64,000 nucleotides of DNA from Epiperipatus broadwayi (GCA_028023455.1 JAQFVV010006199.1:8384972-8448971); one strand, 5' to 3'; shown: positions 50,614 through 62,512, numbered from the stretch's first letter. Notes: generated from the sequence alone by a model not told the origin. Program-made: numbers and translations.

Positions 50614-50898
50614 ATGCAGACAGACTGTTTTTCTGAAGGTTTGTGATGATGGTGTTCTAGCTGTATTTTTATATTGGACTATTTCCATCATCTAATATGT
50701 GTGTTGAATGTCTTTAGAAAAGTTTAATTTGATATTACTAACAGTTGGTGCATATACTAACCTGTTTGCTGTGATATTACTAACAGTTGAATGCATTTGG
50801 AATATTTAACTAAAAATTAAACTTTTCTAAAGACATTCAACACACATATTAGATGATGGAAATAGTCCAATATAAAAATACATGCAGACAGACTGTTT
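50614..50898. mobile_element. SINE-tail palindrome (FB-2 copy 2) with 17-bp target duplication
   Basis: atgcagacagactgttt occurs exactly at 50,614-50,630 and 50,882-50,898, flanking a 251-bp insert. The insert has two inverted arms. The left (50,631 to about 50,735) is a minus-oriented SINE 3' end, and the right (about 50,775-50,881) is the same tail in plus orientation ending at aaaaatac. It has no tRNA head. A perfect 17-bp duplication indicates target-primed retroposition by a LINE machinery and a fairly recent event. Confidence 0.93.
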
Positions 50899-51624
50899 CA
50901 TTATTTTACATATGTAATGGAAATAAATATGTAAATAATATCTTCTATTTTGAAAATATAAATACTTAATAACTAAATTTTAAACAACAATATTTTATTT
51001 CTGTATATACATAAATATATGTAAAGTATTTTTGTGGAATGATATAAAATATAAGAAATAAATGAATCATACATTGTATATATAATTATGATGCACCAAC
51101 CACCATTTTTTTGCTCTTAATAAATAGGATCAGTAAAAATTCAGATGTATATATCATTTATATTAATTTTTAAATAGGAAATTTCAAAATTATAAACTAC
51201 ATGGTAAAATGTTAAACATTAGTAAGTTGTTATTATTAGTATGTCAAATCAAGAGACACATTTGATTTAGTGCAGTGGTGAGGAGAGTTTTAGTTTTAAG
51301 ATTAAGCTAGAGATTTCCAGATGAGTAAAAGTTAAAAAATCTCAATTTGATCAAAGGAATGCTAAACCTGTTAATTTGGTGATTAAATAGGATATATGAG
51401 AATATTAAAATATTCATTAAGTTATTACTACCAATTACATAACTTTGACAAATGTGAATATATTTTTACCAAAGAAGTAGAAGCTTCATTTTGAAGCAAT
51501 GTACATGCTTCCATATGAAGCCAGAAGTATATTCATGAAATTTTATCTTCACTATTTTTTAACTTCATAACATTATATATAATATATTATAACAGGTGGC
51601 TTATATGGCACACAATAATATAGT
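50882..51624. other. AT-rich DNA, nothing recognised
   Basis: No gene or mobile element was recognised. A short imperfect palindrome around gaagcttcattttgaagc lies near 51,480-51,497. Confidence 0.5.
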
Positions 51625-51656
51625 ATGTGTGCACACACACACACATATATATATAA
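51625..51656. repeat. (CA)n(TA)n microsatellite
   Basis: A tgtgtg-cacaca-tatata compound tract. It marks the left edge of LDR1 copy 2. Confidence 0.95.
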
Positions 51657-54360
51657 AGTAAAGGAAAAGTAGAAATAAACACAGACATAAATTTTTGTAG
51701 ATATTTTTCTACATTTTGCTTGGAATAATAATGATTGTAAAGGGTTAAACAATTCTGAATTTATAATAGAATTTTATTATTAATTAAAACTTTTTAAAAG
51801 GTTTGAATAAATATAAATATTGTATTATTATTAGTCTGATTTTGAAATTTAAAAAACAAGTATGGTATTTTTGACATTTTTTAATTAATTGAACAAAATT
51901 TCTATCTATTAGAAATCCCCCAAGTGAAAACATGTATATCACACTTTGATAAACATTTCAATCTTGTTTTCAAAAGGGATTAGAGAGATAAAAAAACTGT
52001 TTTCAATCAAGGTGTTGTTATCACCTCAGATTATTCTATAAAAGGGATGATAAAAATATCAACTGCAGTCTGGATAACAGCTTTTGAAAAGAACTTTCTG
52101 TCTTGTTATTTTGAACTGTTTGGCTTGTCATTTTTGTAAGAGCTGGCCAGAAGGCTTCACTAATAATATTTTTGAAAAGCAGAATAGCTAGCTGCAGAAT
52201 TAGCTAGCAGAGTTGGACAGAGCTCCCATGGAGATATAACTGAAGTCAATGCAGGATTTCTAGCAGTAGCCTACAATTCAATGGTGAAGTTTGAATTCAC
52301 ATGGAGGAAACTGACCCATTTCTTTATGTTAAAATTTATAGCTACAGATTTGTGCTGAGGACAGTTGCTTTTCTGAAAATCTATCAAACCAAGACAGCTT
52401 GTTAAGCTCTAGACAGAAGATAGCTCATGGAATGCCAACATACCTGATTATACTTCACTGATGATGACAATTACCTGAATTATACTTTCCTTGATGCTGA
52501 CAATTGCTTGAACTATTTTTCTGATGTTGATGACAAACAATCACAAAAACCATGCTTATCAAGAGAAAGCTTGAAGAATTGGTATATGTATGCTATTTCA
52601 GCTATATGCAGAAAGAAGCACAGATATACAATCAAAATTTAAAATAATTTTTAAAAAAAAATAATTCATTTTTGAAATGACATTCTGCAGTGAGATATAT
52701 AATATATCATGATTTTGTTTAAAATCATTTATTAAGAAAACAAAAGATATTTTAAAATTTCTATATTTAATTTAGAAATTATTATAATTAATTTATAATG
52801 ATCTGTTAAAGGCTGAATGTACTTTAAGACAAAAAGTAGAAACCTGATGAAAAAATAAATCTTATTTTAGAGTAATTCATTAAAAAAAAAAATTAAATAA
52901 TAAAATATGCCTGCTGGAGGATTTAACTTTTATCAGTGATCAAAAAAAAATTGACTTTATTTTGTTCATGGAAAGGAAAACTTTTTATGAGAATGTCTAT
53001 AATTAATTGATATCATTTATAATTTTATTTATACACAGTGCGTTTATATGAAAAAATTTTTTAATAACTTTTGTCAAATTGAATATATATATAAACAATA
53101 GCATCCACATACATTTCTATATACACACATATATGTTAATAGAAATCTGTATCATTTAAAATGTAGTATTTTAATCATTTATTGTATTTATATAATGATT
53201 CAAAGATGCTCAGAGATTATTATGCCATACCATATGTCTGTATGCATATATATGTCAATGCTTGTCAAATAGGACATATATGTAAAATTTAATCATTTTT
53301 TGTCATTATTGAATATCAATTGAAATATATTAATTGTATATTATAAATCGCACTTCTGTGTGCATATATTTTTAAACCATAGTAATAACTTGAATTGTGT
53401 ATAGTAATTTTGTAAATCACAAATGTGATAAATGTTTTGATTATATATTATTCAAAATCAGAAGCCAGATTCTATAGACCTTAATATAATTTTTTTAAAT
53501 ATTTATTATTGTGTTCAGTTTTGAAAATTATTCCAGTGGTTCTAAATATTTTTAGAATGTTTCCATTATCTCTTGGTCACATAACAATAATAGAGATTAT
53601 GTTCTCTGAGCTAGATTTGAGTATAACAGTTGAATATATGAATATGGATGTATTAGTGCTTATAGGACATTTGGTGATGATAAATTATCATCCTGATTGA
53701 TGCAGAAGAGGATATTTTTCAAAGCTGCTGCACTATATTTTATTTAGTTTGGTATTATTAGAAATTAAGCTTATAGTTGGCCAGTACAAGTGACCAGAGC
53801 ATTGATGATGATCAGGATGTTTTAATATCCCAGCACTATTGTTTAGATTTTCTGTTTATGTATTCTGACACATTAGCACTTAAGTTGGTATATGCAAATT
53901 AATGTTTAAATAATTGCCTCAGCTGGCAAAGGCTCAATAGTTAGCCTTAGCCTGGTCCACAGAAAACCTATTTCCAATCCAGTCACCAGATTGACTGATT
54001 TATATATTTTTTATTGTTCAAATCCAGCCACAAGATGGACTGTTGATTTTATTTGATGTATTATTGATCATTCATGATGATGAATGGTCTATTTTGAGTA
54101 TTTTACTTATCGATAATGCTGGTTGGTGGTTAATTATACTTACAGTTGCTCTGGGGAATAGCTGGCTGACCTCTCAGAGATTTTTTTCTCATGCTCTTTT
54201 TAATATATAACATTTTTTATATATTTTTGGGATATTAACATTACTTAATATCTTCTCACTTTAATAATTAATTTGATATTTCATTTTATTGTTGACTTGG
54301 GAATGATGATAATGATTTGCCATCACCCCAGTTTACTCTGATCTCCATTCCATTACAATA
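51657..54360 (+). repeat. LDR1 long dispersed repeat, copy 2
   Basis: It is collinear with 35,382-37,640 in the same orientation, 16.3 kb away. The best conserved core is 53,455-54,090: atagttggccagtacaagtg, accagagcattgatgatgat, gctggcaaaggct, ccagtcaccagattg and catgatgatgaatgg. Near 54,000-54,045 the catccagccacaagatggac segment is tandemly duplicated relative to copy 1. It is flanked by (CA/TA)n at both ends, like copy 1. A 63-residue frame at 53,509-53,700 is not conserved in copy 1, so it was not taken as a gene. Confidence 0.85.
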
Positions 54361-54386
54361 TACACACACACACACACACATATATT
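54361..54386. repeat. (CA)n microsatellite
   Basis: An acacac run followed by tatat, at the right edge of LDR1 copy 2. Confidence 0.95.
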
Positions 54387-55189
54387 GTGCCCATGTATTT
54401 ATCACAGTCATTTTAAATAGAGCTTAAAATATAGCTAGTTTTTTTGAAAAATTAAATTTATAATGGTTTATACTATTTTATGTTGACTTTATAAGTAGAA
54501 TAGATTTAAACTTATCATATAAGAAATTTATAAGGAGATTTTAAATATTTTAAAGTTATTTTAGTGTAATTTAAATAATAAAAGCAACGCAATATATGTC
54601 ATTTAAAAGATAAAATTAATTTATATTTATTATATTTAACTGATATAATAATAAAACAATATTTTAATTCCAGTATTAAATATTATATAATGTATTTAGT
54701 ATATTTTAAATAATTTAAATTGTTTAAGTTATTATTTAAATAATAAATAATTAAATATTATTCTATAATGTTCTGAAAGTGACACATGTCTTAAAGGTGT
54801 TTGTGTTAGTCTGTGAGCTTTTGTGTTTGTAGACAGAAATATTGATTTATTTTTTCGTTAATAAAATTAGGAACCTTTAAATATTGTAAATAATATTTTA
54901 AAAGTAATAATTAAATTTTTAAATAAATTCTATATAAATTTTTATTATTTAGAAAATTATTTTGGAAACAAAATTTAATTTATATGTAAATTAGTATTTT
55001 CTAAGAACTTGGATTGACCAATGAGATCACTGAATAGAATAAATATAAATAGAAGTGTTACTCTAGATGGGGGTTATTTATTAATATTTTAATATCTTGT
55101 TGTTTTTTTTTGTGTAATCTGGTCTTGTTTAAAGTTGTAATTTTTTTATAAAATTATTATTTTTTATTTAAAAGTTTACAGTATAATTT
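54387..55189. other. Very AT-rich DNA, nothing recognised
   Basis: Almost entirely A/T with TTTAAA-type words. No gene or element was recognised. Confidence 0.55.
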
Positions 55190-55640
55190 TAAACTGTAAT
55201 ACCAATAAGCCAATAAGCTAATGCACATGCACTTTGTAGATGTCACTATATAAATGAATACTCCCACTTTTTCAAACACAAGATAAAGTCTTTGGGAAAA
55301 GATAGAATGAATCCATCTATCCTTTCGACCCAAACGTATATGTATGGTCAAATCTTAAGAGTTTGAAAATGAGAGTGTGAAGTTGTTAATTAATCACTTT
55401 AAATTACTTTTTTACTATGTGAATGAATGACACTTGTGAAATTTCTAGAATTTATGATATGTCATTTTTATTAAATTAAACAAATGTAAACAAGACATTT
55501 ATTTTATATAGTGCGATGTTTTTTTTATAAACTGTAATACCAATAAGCTAATGCACATGCACTTTGTAGATGTCACTATATAAATGAATACTCCCACTTT
55601 TTCAAACACAAGATAAAGTCTTTGAGAATGTCTGAGTAAG
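55190..55640 (+). repeat. SAT-A related repeat, 1.3 monomers
   Basis: A block of about 100 bp (taataccaataagctaatgc to acacaagataaagtcttt) occurs at about 55,196-55,293 and again at 55,535-55,622, nearly identical. This gives a monomer of about 335 bp. The sequence between the blocks is alignable by eye with SAT-A monomers at 27-30 kb (gataaagtcttt, catctatcctttcgacc, atatgtatggtcaaatctta, gtgaaatttctagaattta). The unit is therefore dispersed as well as tandem. Confidence 0.75.
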
Positions 55641-56630
55641 CTAGTTATTTTCTATCAGCAAAATTTTATTTTGAAACTTGATGAAAAACTACGATAATTT
55701 TATAGAAGGCAATAGTGATCTTCAAAGTGTTGGTGAAATGTATCTCAAAAACTGTGAGAAGTTAAACCATATGACTAGAGATTTAAAGATGCGTAAGAAC
55801 TTTAAGTTTAATATGTTTATAGTATGTGTAGAATGAAAGAATATTTATCTTTAATAACTTTGATAAACTCTAATAACTATAAGCTGTTGATAAAATCAAA
55901 CCTTAAAAGTATGAGAAGGATATTTGCTGAAAGTTATTCAAACAGCTTTATGAATTTTAAAAGAAAGAAAAGAAAGAACAATTAATGTTATGCATTTGAA
56001 TTGAAACAAGTATGAAAGAATATTATAAAATGAGAGTATATTTTGTTATTTATGAATGCAGATGAAAATATTTTGTTACCAGTTTATCTTTAAAAAGCAG
56101 CTTAAATGGATATTATATATCTGAAATTTGTGCATAGCAGGATTGAGAGAAAATGATTTTTGAACTTAATACTTTTAGAAAAAGATTTACCTATTTGAAA
56201 GAATGAAGACTGAACTATACATCTTAAAAGTTTTTACTATTTAAAGAAGAATAAATGAATTATACATTTAAATGATTTCCTTTATTAAAAGTGAGATGGA
56301 TTATGATATGATTTTTAAAAAATTATCATTATGTTATATAATATTGCTTGGATGGAAAAGCTGTATAATTTTGTATAGAAAATTATTGATTGAGATGTGT
56401 GCATTTGAGGACAGGAAAAAAAATCTTGATTTTTTTTTTTTTTTAAAAGTATTTATTTTTAATAAATGTGAATATATATGTTTTGTTTGAAGAAAATAAG
56501 AATGAAAATTGTTTGTTAAAAAATTAACTGATGAATAAATCTTATTCCATAAATGCTTGATGAATGTTTATTGATGAAAAATATTAATATTGTTATATTT
56601 CACTATAAAAAGTCTGAATGAGCATGATGA
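55641..56630. other. AT-rich DNA, nothing recognised
   Basis: No credible gene or repeat. Gly/Lys-poor short frames here look like chance. Confidence 0.5.
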
Positions 56631-56837
56631 AATCATATTACTGAATGTTTTCCCATTGAAATATTCATTCCGGTGATAAATATTGAGAAAACGGAATCAA
56701 TGGTATATTTATTCAGTACGGATGAACCAATATTTCATCGAAATTTTTCAAGATTTAATTTTGTGAGTTACGAAGTTTGTTTTACAGTGCCAGCAGGAGA
56801 GAGAAGCTTTCATTCAAAACTTTTTCTGGTATCTTAG
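56631..56837 (+). other. Unidentified open frame without start codon, 68 codons
   Basis: The frame between a stop and TAG at 56,835 encodes NHITECFPIEIFIP, VINIEKTESMVYLFSTDEP and a C-terminal FTVPAGERSFHSKLFLVS. The mix of residues is protein-like and the DNA is less AT-rich than its flanks. The INIEKTE segment is reminiscent of the 'INxxKT' step that follows the catalytic box in LINE polymerases, but the rest does not fit well. It could be a retroelement scrap or an exon. Confidence 0.25.
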
Positions 56838-57240
56838 CAACAGGGGAGGAAGCAAAACACTGGAAGAATGAAGTCAAAGAAAGACTTTAGTAGCTTTAAT
56901 TTTTTTCTATTATCTTAGTTTTTAGTGTTAAAATTTTTATTATCATTATTTTTAATGATGTTTAATTAACATGTTCATTAGAAATATGTTTTAGTTTAAA
57001 TGTTAACACAATTTGTTTCATTTTAATAAATGAAAGAAAAATATAGGTCTTAGAAATTAATTTTTTGAAAGGAAAATAAAATACTTATAGCTTATTTGTT
57101 GTTGGACAATCAAGAAAAGAAGGGGCTCACTGTATATAATTCTAATAATTATTGGAATTATAGGTAATTTGTTATTACTGAAAAGCTAAAATTAATAACT
57201 GAGGTGAAACTCTAAGTTTATTATTAGTAAGCTTCTATTT

Positions 57241-57290
57241 TATGGACTTAGCACTTTCGGGACCTTTACGGCTCCATAATCATAGTCCTT
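57241..57290 (-). ncRNA. Structured motif at Penelope-like 3' end, hammerhead-like (degenerate)
   Basis: On the minus strand GGACT (57,288-57,284) can pair with AGTCC (57,248-57,244). Between them lie CTATGA, an imperfect inner stem (GGAGCC/GGTCCC), the unpaired GAAA, GTGC and TA. The order (stem, CUGAUGA-like, hairpin, GAAA, short stem, UH, stem) is that of a type I hammerhead ribozyme, which Penelope-like elements are known to carry. The CUGAUGA core is not intact, so activity is doubtful. Confidence 0.4.
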
Positions 57291-57760
57291 TTTACAGGCT
57301 GTTGATTCTATGCAAATGCATGCAAATTACAACATCCACCTTTTCGAGACCACAAAGCACGTGCCTTTTCTGTTGATTGACATGGCATCGCTGGTGATGT
57401 AACATGCCTCTTTGATCTTCCTCTTGACATCGTTCCTCTCTGTGCATATGATGTCAGCTTTAGATGGCTCAAATCTATGGCTTTGCTCCTGCTGATGATC
57501 AGAAAATACTGAGCTGCCCTCTCTCTTAGTTGTAGCCTTTGTATATATATCTATGCTGAGCCAGTCTATTGCTCACTGTGGCCCGAGTTTCCCCATAATA
57601 TACCGAATTACATCCTGTCTGCAGGCACACAATTTTATAAATGACATGGGGGGTTTCTTCTACATTTCTTGTGTCTTTGGTATTGTTGATGAGCCTATTT
57701 GTGTTTGGAGGGGTTCTGAATCCAAGTTTGAATTCCTTCTCACATTTTAATAATATTTTA
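57241..57760 (-). pseudogene. Penelope-like element fragment: GIY-YIG endonuclease domain and 3' end
   Basis: The minus strand from about 57,725 reads RLINNTKDTRNVEETPHV, then IYKIVCLQTGCNSVYYGET, then RATVSNRLAQHRYIY. This is a GIY-YIG motif (IYKI and VYYGET) followed by the conserved Arg and His of the domain. After one frameshift near 57,530 it continues with SSVFSDHQQEQ and NDVKRKIKEACYITSDA, containing the glutamate (KIKEACYI) expected at the metal site. Together these resemble the C-terminal nuclease of Penelope-like retroelements. No RT domain was recognised upstream, so this is a 5'-truncated fossil. The region is distinctly GC-richer than its flanks. Its 3' end runs into the hairpin motif at 57,241-57,290. 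Confidence 0.8.
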
Positions 57761-59458
57761 AATGATATTTTATTTTATTATCATATTGCTTGAATATTAA
57801 AGCTAGATGAATTATATTTATATGATTATGAATGTATTAATTATGTTATGAAGGTAAGATAAATGTAAGAGAATGCCTTGTGAGTTATCTGAAGGCATTT
57901 TAAGTATTTTTTTATAAATGCTTGAATATGCATATATTTTTACAACATGATTATGAGTTGTTAATATATTGTTATGGATGATATTTGTTGAGATACGGTA
58001 ATGTAAAAATGTTGACCTCTAAATTATATAGTACTATAATAAATGAATAGATGTATGGTAATGAATATTTTATCAAAATCATTTGTGCATCAAAAATTTT
58101 GAACCGTCTTGAAATAAATATTAGATATTTGGTTTGGAAAAATGATTTGGAGATTATTTTTGGAGCATGGTTATTATTTCTTGTGATGTTATCAGAATTA
58201 TTATGCATGTGGAAGAGAAGGGGTAGTGGTCAGGAAAAGTAGTTATTAAATGAAATCCTAGGTGCTAGGGATATTAAAGAAGGAGATTATATATGAATCA
58301 TGTTGTTATAAGTTGATAATCTAAATAAGATAACAAGGGAATTTATAGTTATTACATGGACAGTTGCATTCTTTCCACAGTTCAGTAAGAGCTCAAGTAG
58401 AAGCCCTGACCAGAATTTAAGGTATATGATAAATATGTGATCTTAAGCACTGTAACCATGCTATTTCATACTCATTTGAGTTAATATTATATTCATATTC
58501 CTCACTATAATTCACTATCAATCACCACTGGTATTGCATCATAAATGTTAGTTTTAAAATGGTTAGAATAATTACTAGACTCATTGAAAGTTGGAAATTT
58601 TGTGAATGCAAGAGGGGAGAAAAATTCTATCACAAGTGATGTTGAATTATTTACTGTTTATAATAAAAGTAGAGAAGGAATGATTTGATATTTTTATAAA
58701 TGTTTGAATGTTAGAGATCATTAAACTCAAGTATTAATGCATATTTTGGTTGGATTGTGAGAAAGTTATGAAAGTGTGATTGATATCTGAATGTTGTGAT
58801 GGATATAAATTATAAGAATGAATAAATAAAGAATATCAAGCAATATAATTCTTTAATATAATTTAAATGTTCTATAAGAAGAATAAACTCATAAAACAGA
58901 GAAAAATTATAGGATTATATTTTAAAATGTTTGAAAAGTAATTAATTTTATAAAGTGATGCAATAATTATATTTTTCTTTATTTAAATTTTGCATTGAAA
59001 TGCTAGAACATATCTAAAAGGTAAAGAGAAATGCTTTACTGGAATATAAAAGAAATACCTAAAAATTTCTTTTATTATTTTATTATATGCTAAATTTTAG
59101 GTGTAATAACTTTAATTAAATTTTATAGTAATAAGCATTACATAGTAATAATTATTTTTAAATAACTTGAAGTATAATATTAATTTAATAAATCATATCT
59201 ATTTATTGTCATTGTTATATTATCATAATGATAATAGAATGTTGTTGTCTTAATGATAAAAATGATAAATTACTATTGTAATATACTGTATAATTTTATT
59301 TTTTCATAGTAAATAGTCAGAATGAAGGCTATTTTGTGTTTGTTTATTTTATTATGTTTTTCATATGTAAATATTTTAATTTCATTAATTTTCTTATGTT
59401 ATTTTATATTTATAAATAAGCATTTATTTTTATAGCGTCTGTATATAATTGTAATTAC
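57761..59458. other. AT-rich DNA, nothing recognised
   Basis: No RT remnant of the neighbouring Penelope-like fossil was recognised. Short frames on both strands at 58.0-58.2 kb overlap each other and are not credible. Confidence 0.5.
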
Positions 59459-59674
59459 ATTCATATCGGCCTTTCAAGCCAATTGTGCAAACGCTTTGCG
59501 AGTGTTAAATAATAAATGAATACCCTCTGACCAATACAAGATATAGAATTTATGCAGGAATAAGATTCTTTTTATTCCTGCATAAATTATATCTTGTATT
59601 GGTCAGAGGGTATTCATTTATTATTTAACACTCGCAAAGCGTTTGCACAATTGGTTTGAAAGGCCGATATGAAT
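59459..59674. mobile_element. 216-bp near-perfect palindrome (foldback MITE)
   Basis: The left arm (59,459-59,563) and right arm (59,572-59,674) are inverted copies that differ by one substitution (caagcca versus caaacca) and a 2-bp indel. The loop is about 8 bp. Arms contain tcggcctttcaa, caaacgctttgcgag and taccctctgaccaatacaag. GC and CpG are above background. No clear target duplication was found. The near identity of the arms implies recent formation or gene conversion between them. Confidence 0.9.
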
Positions 59675-60212
59675 ATTATTTTATATTGTAAATATCTTAA
59701 GCTTATAAATTTATAGTATTATGAATATAGTATTGTTAAATTATAATAAAATTTAATGTTTTTTAACTCATATTGTCTCGAGAGTTTGATTTATCCAAGT
59801 TTTTTTTTTTTAATCTTCGTATCCACACATATGATTCATAAAAATTAATTATTTGGATTATTATTATCTTATTGCACATGGTTAATAAAAATATTTGTTA
59901 TAATTGTTATTACAAAAGATTTAATTACTGGTGATTATTTACAATTATCCAATACCAATTTAAAAATATTTAATATTGCCACTATATTAAGAATATAATA
60001 TTTTCTATGAATGCCACATAAAAAATAAAAGACTATATATATACATTTAAGAATTTATGGTCTTACTTACATTTATGGAAAAGTATTAGTAGTTAAATAT
60101 ATGTGTGATTTTAAGAGTTGTTAAAATATTCTAGTTGTTTATTGTTGTTTTGTGAGGATAGTTAAATATATGTAAAATCCCTCATTATATTTAATTACAT
60201 AGTATTAATTTG
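59675..60212. other. AT-rich DNA, nothing recognised
   Basis: No gene or element was recognised. Confidence 0.5.
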
Positions 60213-60308
<96 letters not shown>

Positions 60309-60330
60309 ATAATAATAATAATAATAATAA
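60213..60330. repeat. (TTA)n followed by (TAA)n microsatellite
   Basis: About 32 TTA units switch at about 60,307 to about 8 ATA/TAA units. The switch makes a self-complementary tract. Confidence 0.97.
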
Positions 60331-60745
60331 GGTGAACATGAGATCTAAATAATTGTAGAGTTGTATGAAATGATGGATAGAAATTTAGTTAATGTTATAT
60401 TTAAATATTATTTTATAAAAGAATAATAATTATTGTTTTCATAATAAATTTTATAAGTTATTAAGTTAGGATAATTCTATGTGTGTTTTAAGACATGAGA
60501 ATATTACAAAATAGTTTTGTTTATGTCAATTAAGTAGGGATAATATTCTTATGCCATTGAGTGTGTATCTTTTGGAATACATCCTCAATGTTAAACTACT
60601 GTACTTTGCTGATTGTCTTCTGTGAAGAGTTTTCATAATTTTATTAGTATTTTAATCGAACTATTTGTTAATTGTAATTAATGAGATCGTTGTAATTTAA
60701 ATTGTATAATGGATGAGTTGAGTATTTAATTCGAATCCTGATTAT

Positions 60746-60798
60746 TTATTATTATTGTCATCATTATCATCATCATCATCATAATAATAATAATAATA

Positions 60799-60849
<51 letters not shown>

Positions 60850-60850
60850 T
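60746..60850. repeat. (ATC)n(ATA)n(TTA)n compound microsatellite
   Basis: ATC, then ATA/TAA, then TTA units up to 60,850. The order of TAA and TTA blocks is the reverse of that at 60.2-60.3 kb. Confidence 0.97.
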
Positions 60851-62464
60851 GGTTAGTTTATTTTATTTAGTTATTATGAAATATTCATTTTGTTAGGTAT
60901 TATATGTTACAAGTGTGTTTCGAGCTAGTTATAATAGTACTTATCTTTAATACTTATTGTTTACATAATCTGACTATTATATTTGTCGATAGTTAATCGG
61001 AGAGTCTTTAGGTTAGATTTTCCAGAAGAAAGGGTATAATATATATATATATATTTGTGTGCAGAATAGTCTTATTGTAATAAAATAGCAAAAACTTTAT
61101 TTCAATAACTGGTTTAGCATGAAATACGTATATTGGTGATTATTTATCTTTTCAACATATATGTGTTGAAGTGTATCAGTGTTATGAGATAGAATGGAGA
61201 GTGATGGGTTATGTGAAAGTCTGTGCTCATATACCCTATATAATAATTAATTATGTAAAACTTTTACATGTGCATATTGTACCTTAAAATTATCTATCCA
61301 AAGTTTTTGCAACATCAAAATGTAATGGTTTGCACTTAGTATAATACTACATTATAGTGATGGTGATCAAATGATATCAGCATTCTGAAAGTTAAATTGA
61401 GCATTTTAGATCAAATTTAAATTAATGTAAGTGGCTACTTTTTTATATAGAAAGAATACTTCTGGATGCATTATTATCTCAGATCATCATCATTTTGATG
61501 CACTTTCATTTTCCTGGCAATGTCCTCCAAGAATTGCATGATTTCTCAGGTTTAATGGTATATGTTTAGAATGAGTTCAAACAGTAATATAATTATATTT
61601 GAAAACAAAATAATATAATAATTTATTTACACTAATTATAAAATAAACTAATGAAATTATTAATTATATTTTCACAATTGCCATAATATCACAAAATAAA
61701 TAAATACAAAATATTGAAATTACATTATCATAAATATCAAATTTAAATGTAACTCTGAATATACATGAACTGACACTAATATTAATTCTAAAGCCTTATA
61801 ATATGTGTATATAAAAGAAAGATCTTATCTCTAAAATAAAATGTTTTAACCATGCTTTTTGTTGATATTGTAAATTTATGTTTTACCTTTCTTGCACTTA
61901 CTTGATAATATTCCTTATAAATTTAACTTTTATTTTAATTAACCTCCTTGGGTATTTATAGTATCAGATAATGAAATGGATATCATATGGATAAATATAT
62001 GGTAAGTTATGGCAGAATCTTTTTCTTGTAAGCAGGCATAGTTGTATCTTATGCACAATCAACTTTCATATCTGGATAAGTCTTTGACTGATGTGCTTTG
62101 GGATGTTTAGTTACTCATGGCAAATATTCTTCCTGTAGTAAATATCATGATTGCTAAGTTAGATGTAATATTGAAAAATATTTTTTAAATAGTCAGCAAT
62201 GTAAAAATATTTGAAGATATTCTGTAAGAAAATATCGTAACTAATGGTTTTCATTTTAAACAGTTACTACATCAGACTTAATCTTTAATTGTTTATAGTC
62301 CTTCATCTTTTTTTCATGCTGGTAACAATAGCTCTACTTCTCTATTTGCATTTTCTCTCTTTTTGCAATCAGTATGGCTTGCTGTTTTCTCTAATTCAAG
62401 ACTAAAACTATTGTTGTTTTCACTCCTATTACACTGTTGTTTTCATTCCTATTTATACTTTTTG
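60851..62464. other. AT-rich DNA, nothing firmly recognised
   Basis: A minus-strand scrap near 61,490-61,560 reads MQFLEDIARKMKVHQNDDDL, but it is too short to support. No other structure was seen. Confidence 0.45.
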
Positions 62465-62512
62465 CCCTAAAGCAAGGACCTCATATTCCATAATCCTAAG
62501 TCTTTAATTGTA
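62465..62512 (-). repeat. Weak third copy of the Penelope-end motif
   Basis: caaggacctcatattccata and ataatcctaagtc resemble the plus-strand sequence of 57,258-57,288, in the same orientation. The GAAA segment is not preserved. Confidence 0.3.

Noticed and set aside
53509-53700. 63-residue frame as a gene
   Set aside because: The aligned LDR1 copy 1 does not keep the frame.
55157-55351. 64-residue minus-strand frame as a gene
   Set aside because: It lies in SAT-A related repeat sequence and is not kept in the other monomer.
57553-57750. 65-residue plus-strand frame in GC-richer DNA
   Set aside because: It is antisense to the GIY-YIG domain, which is the convincing reading.
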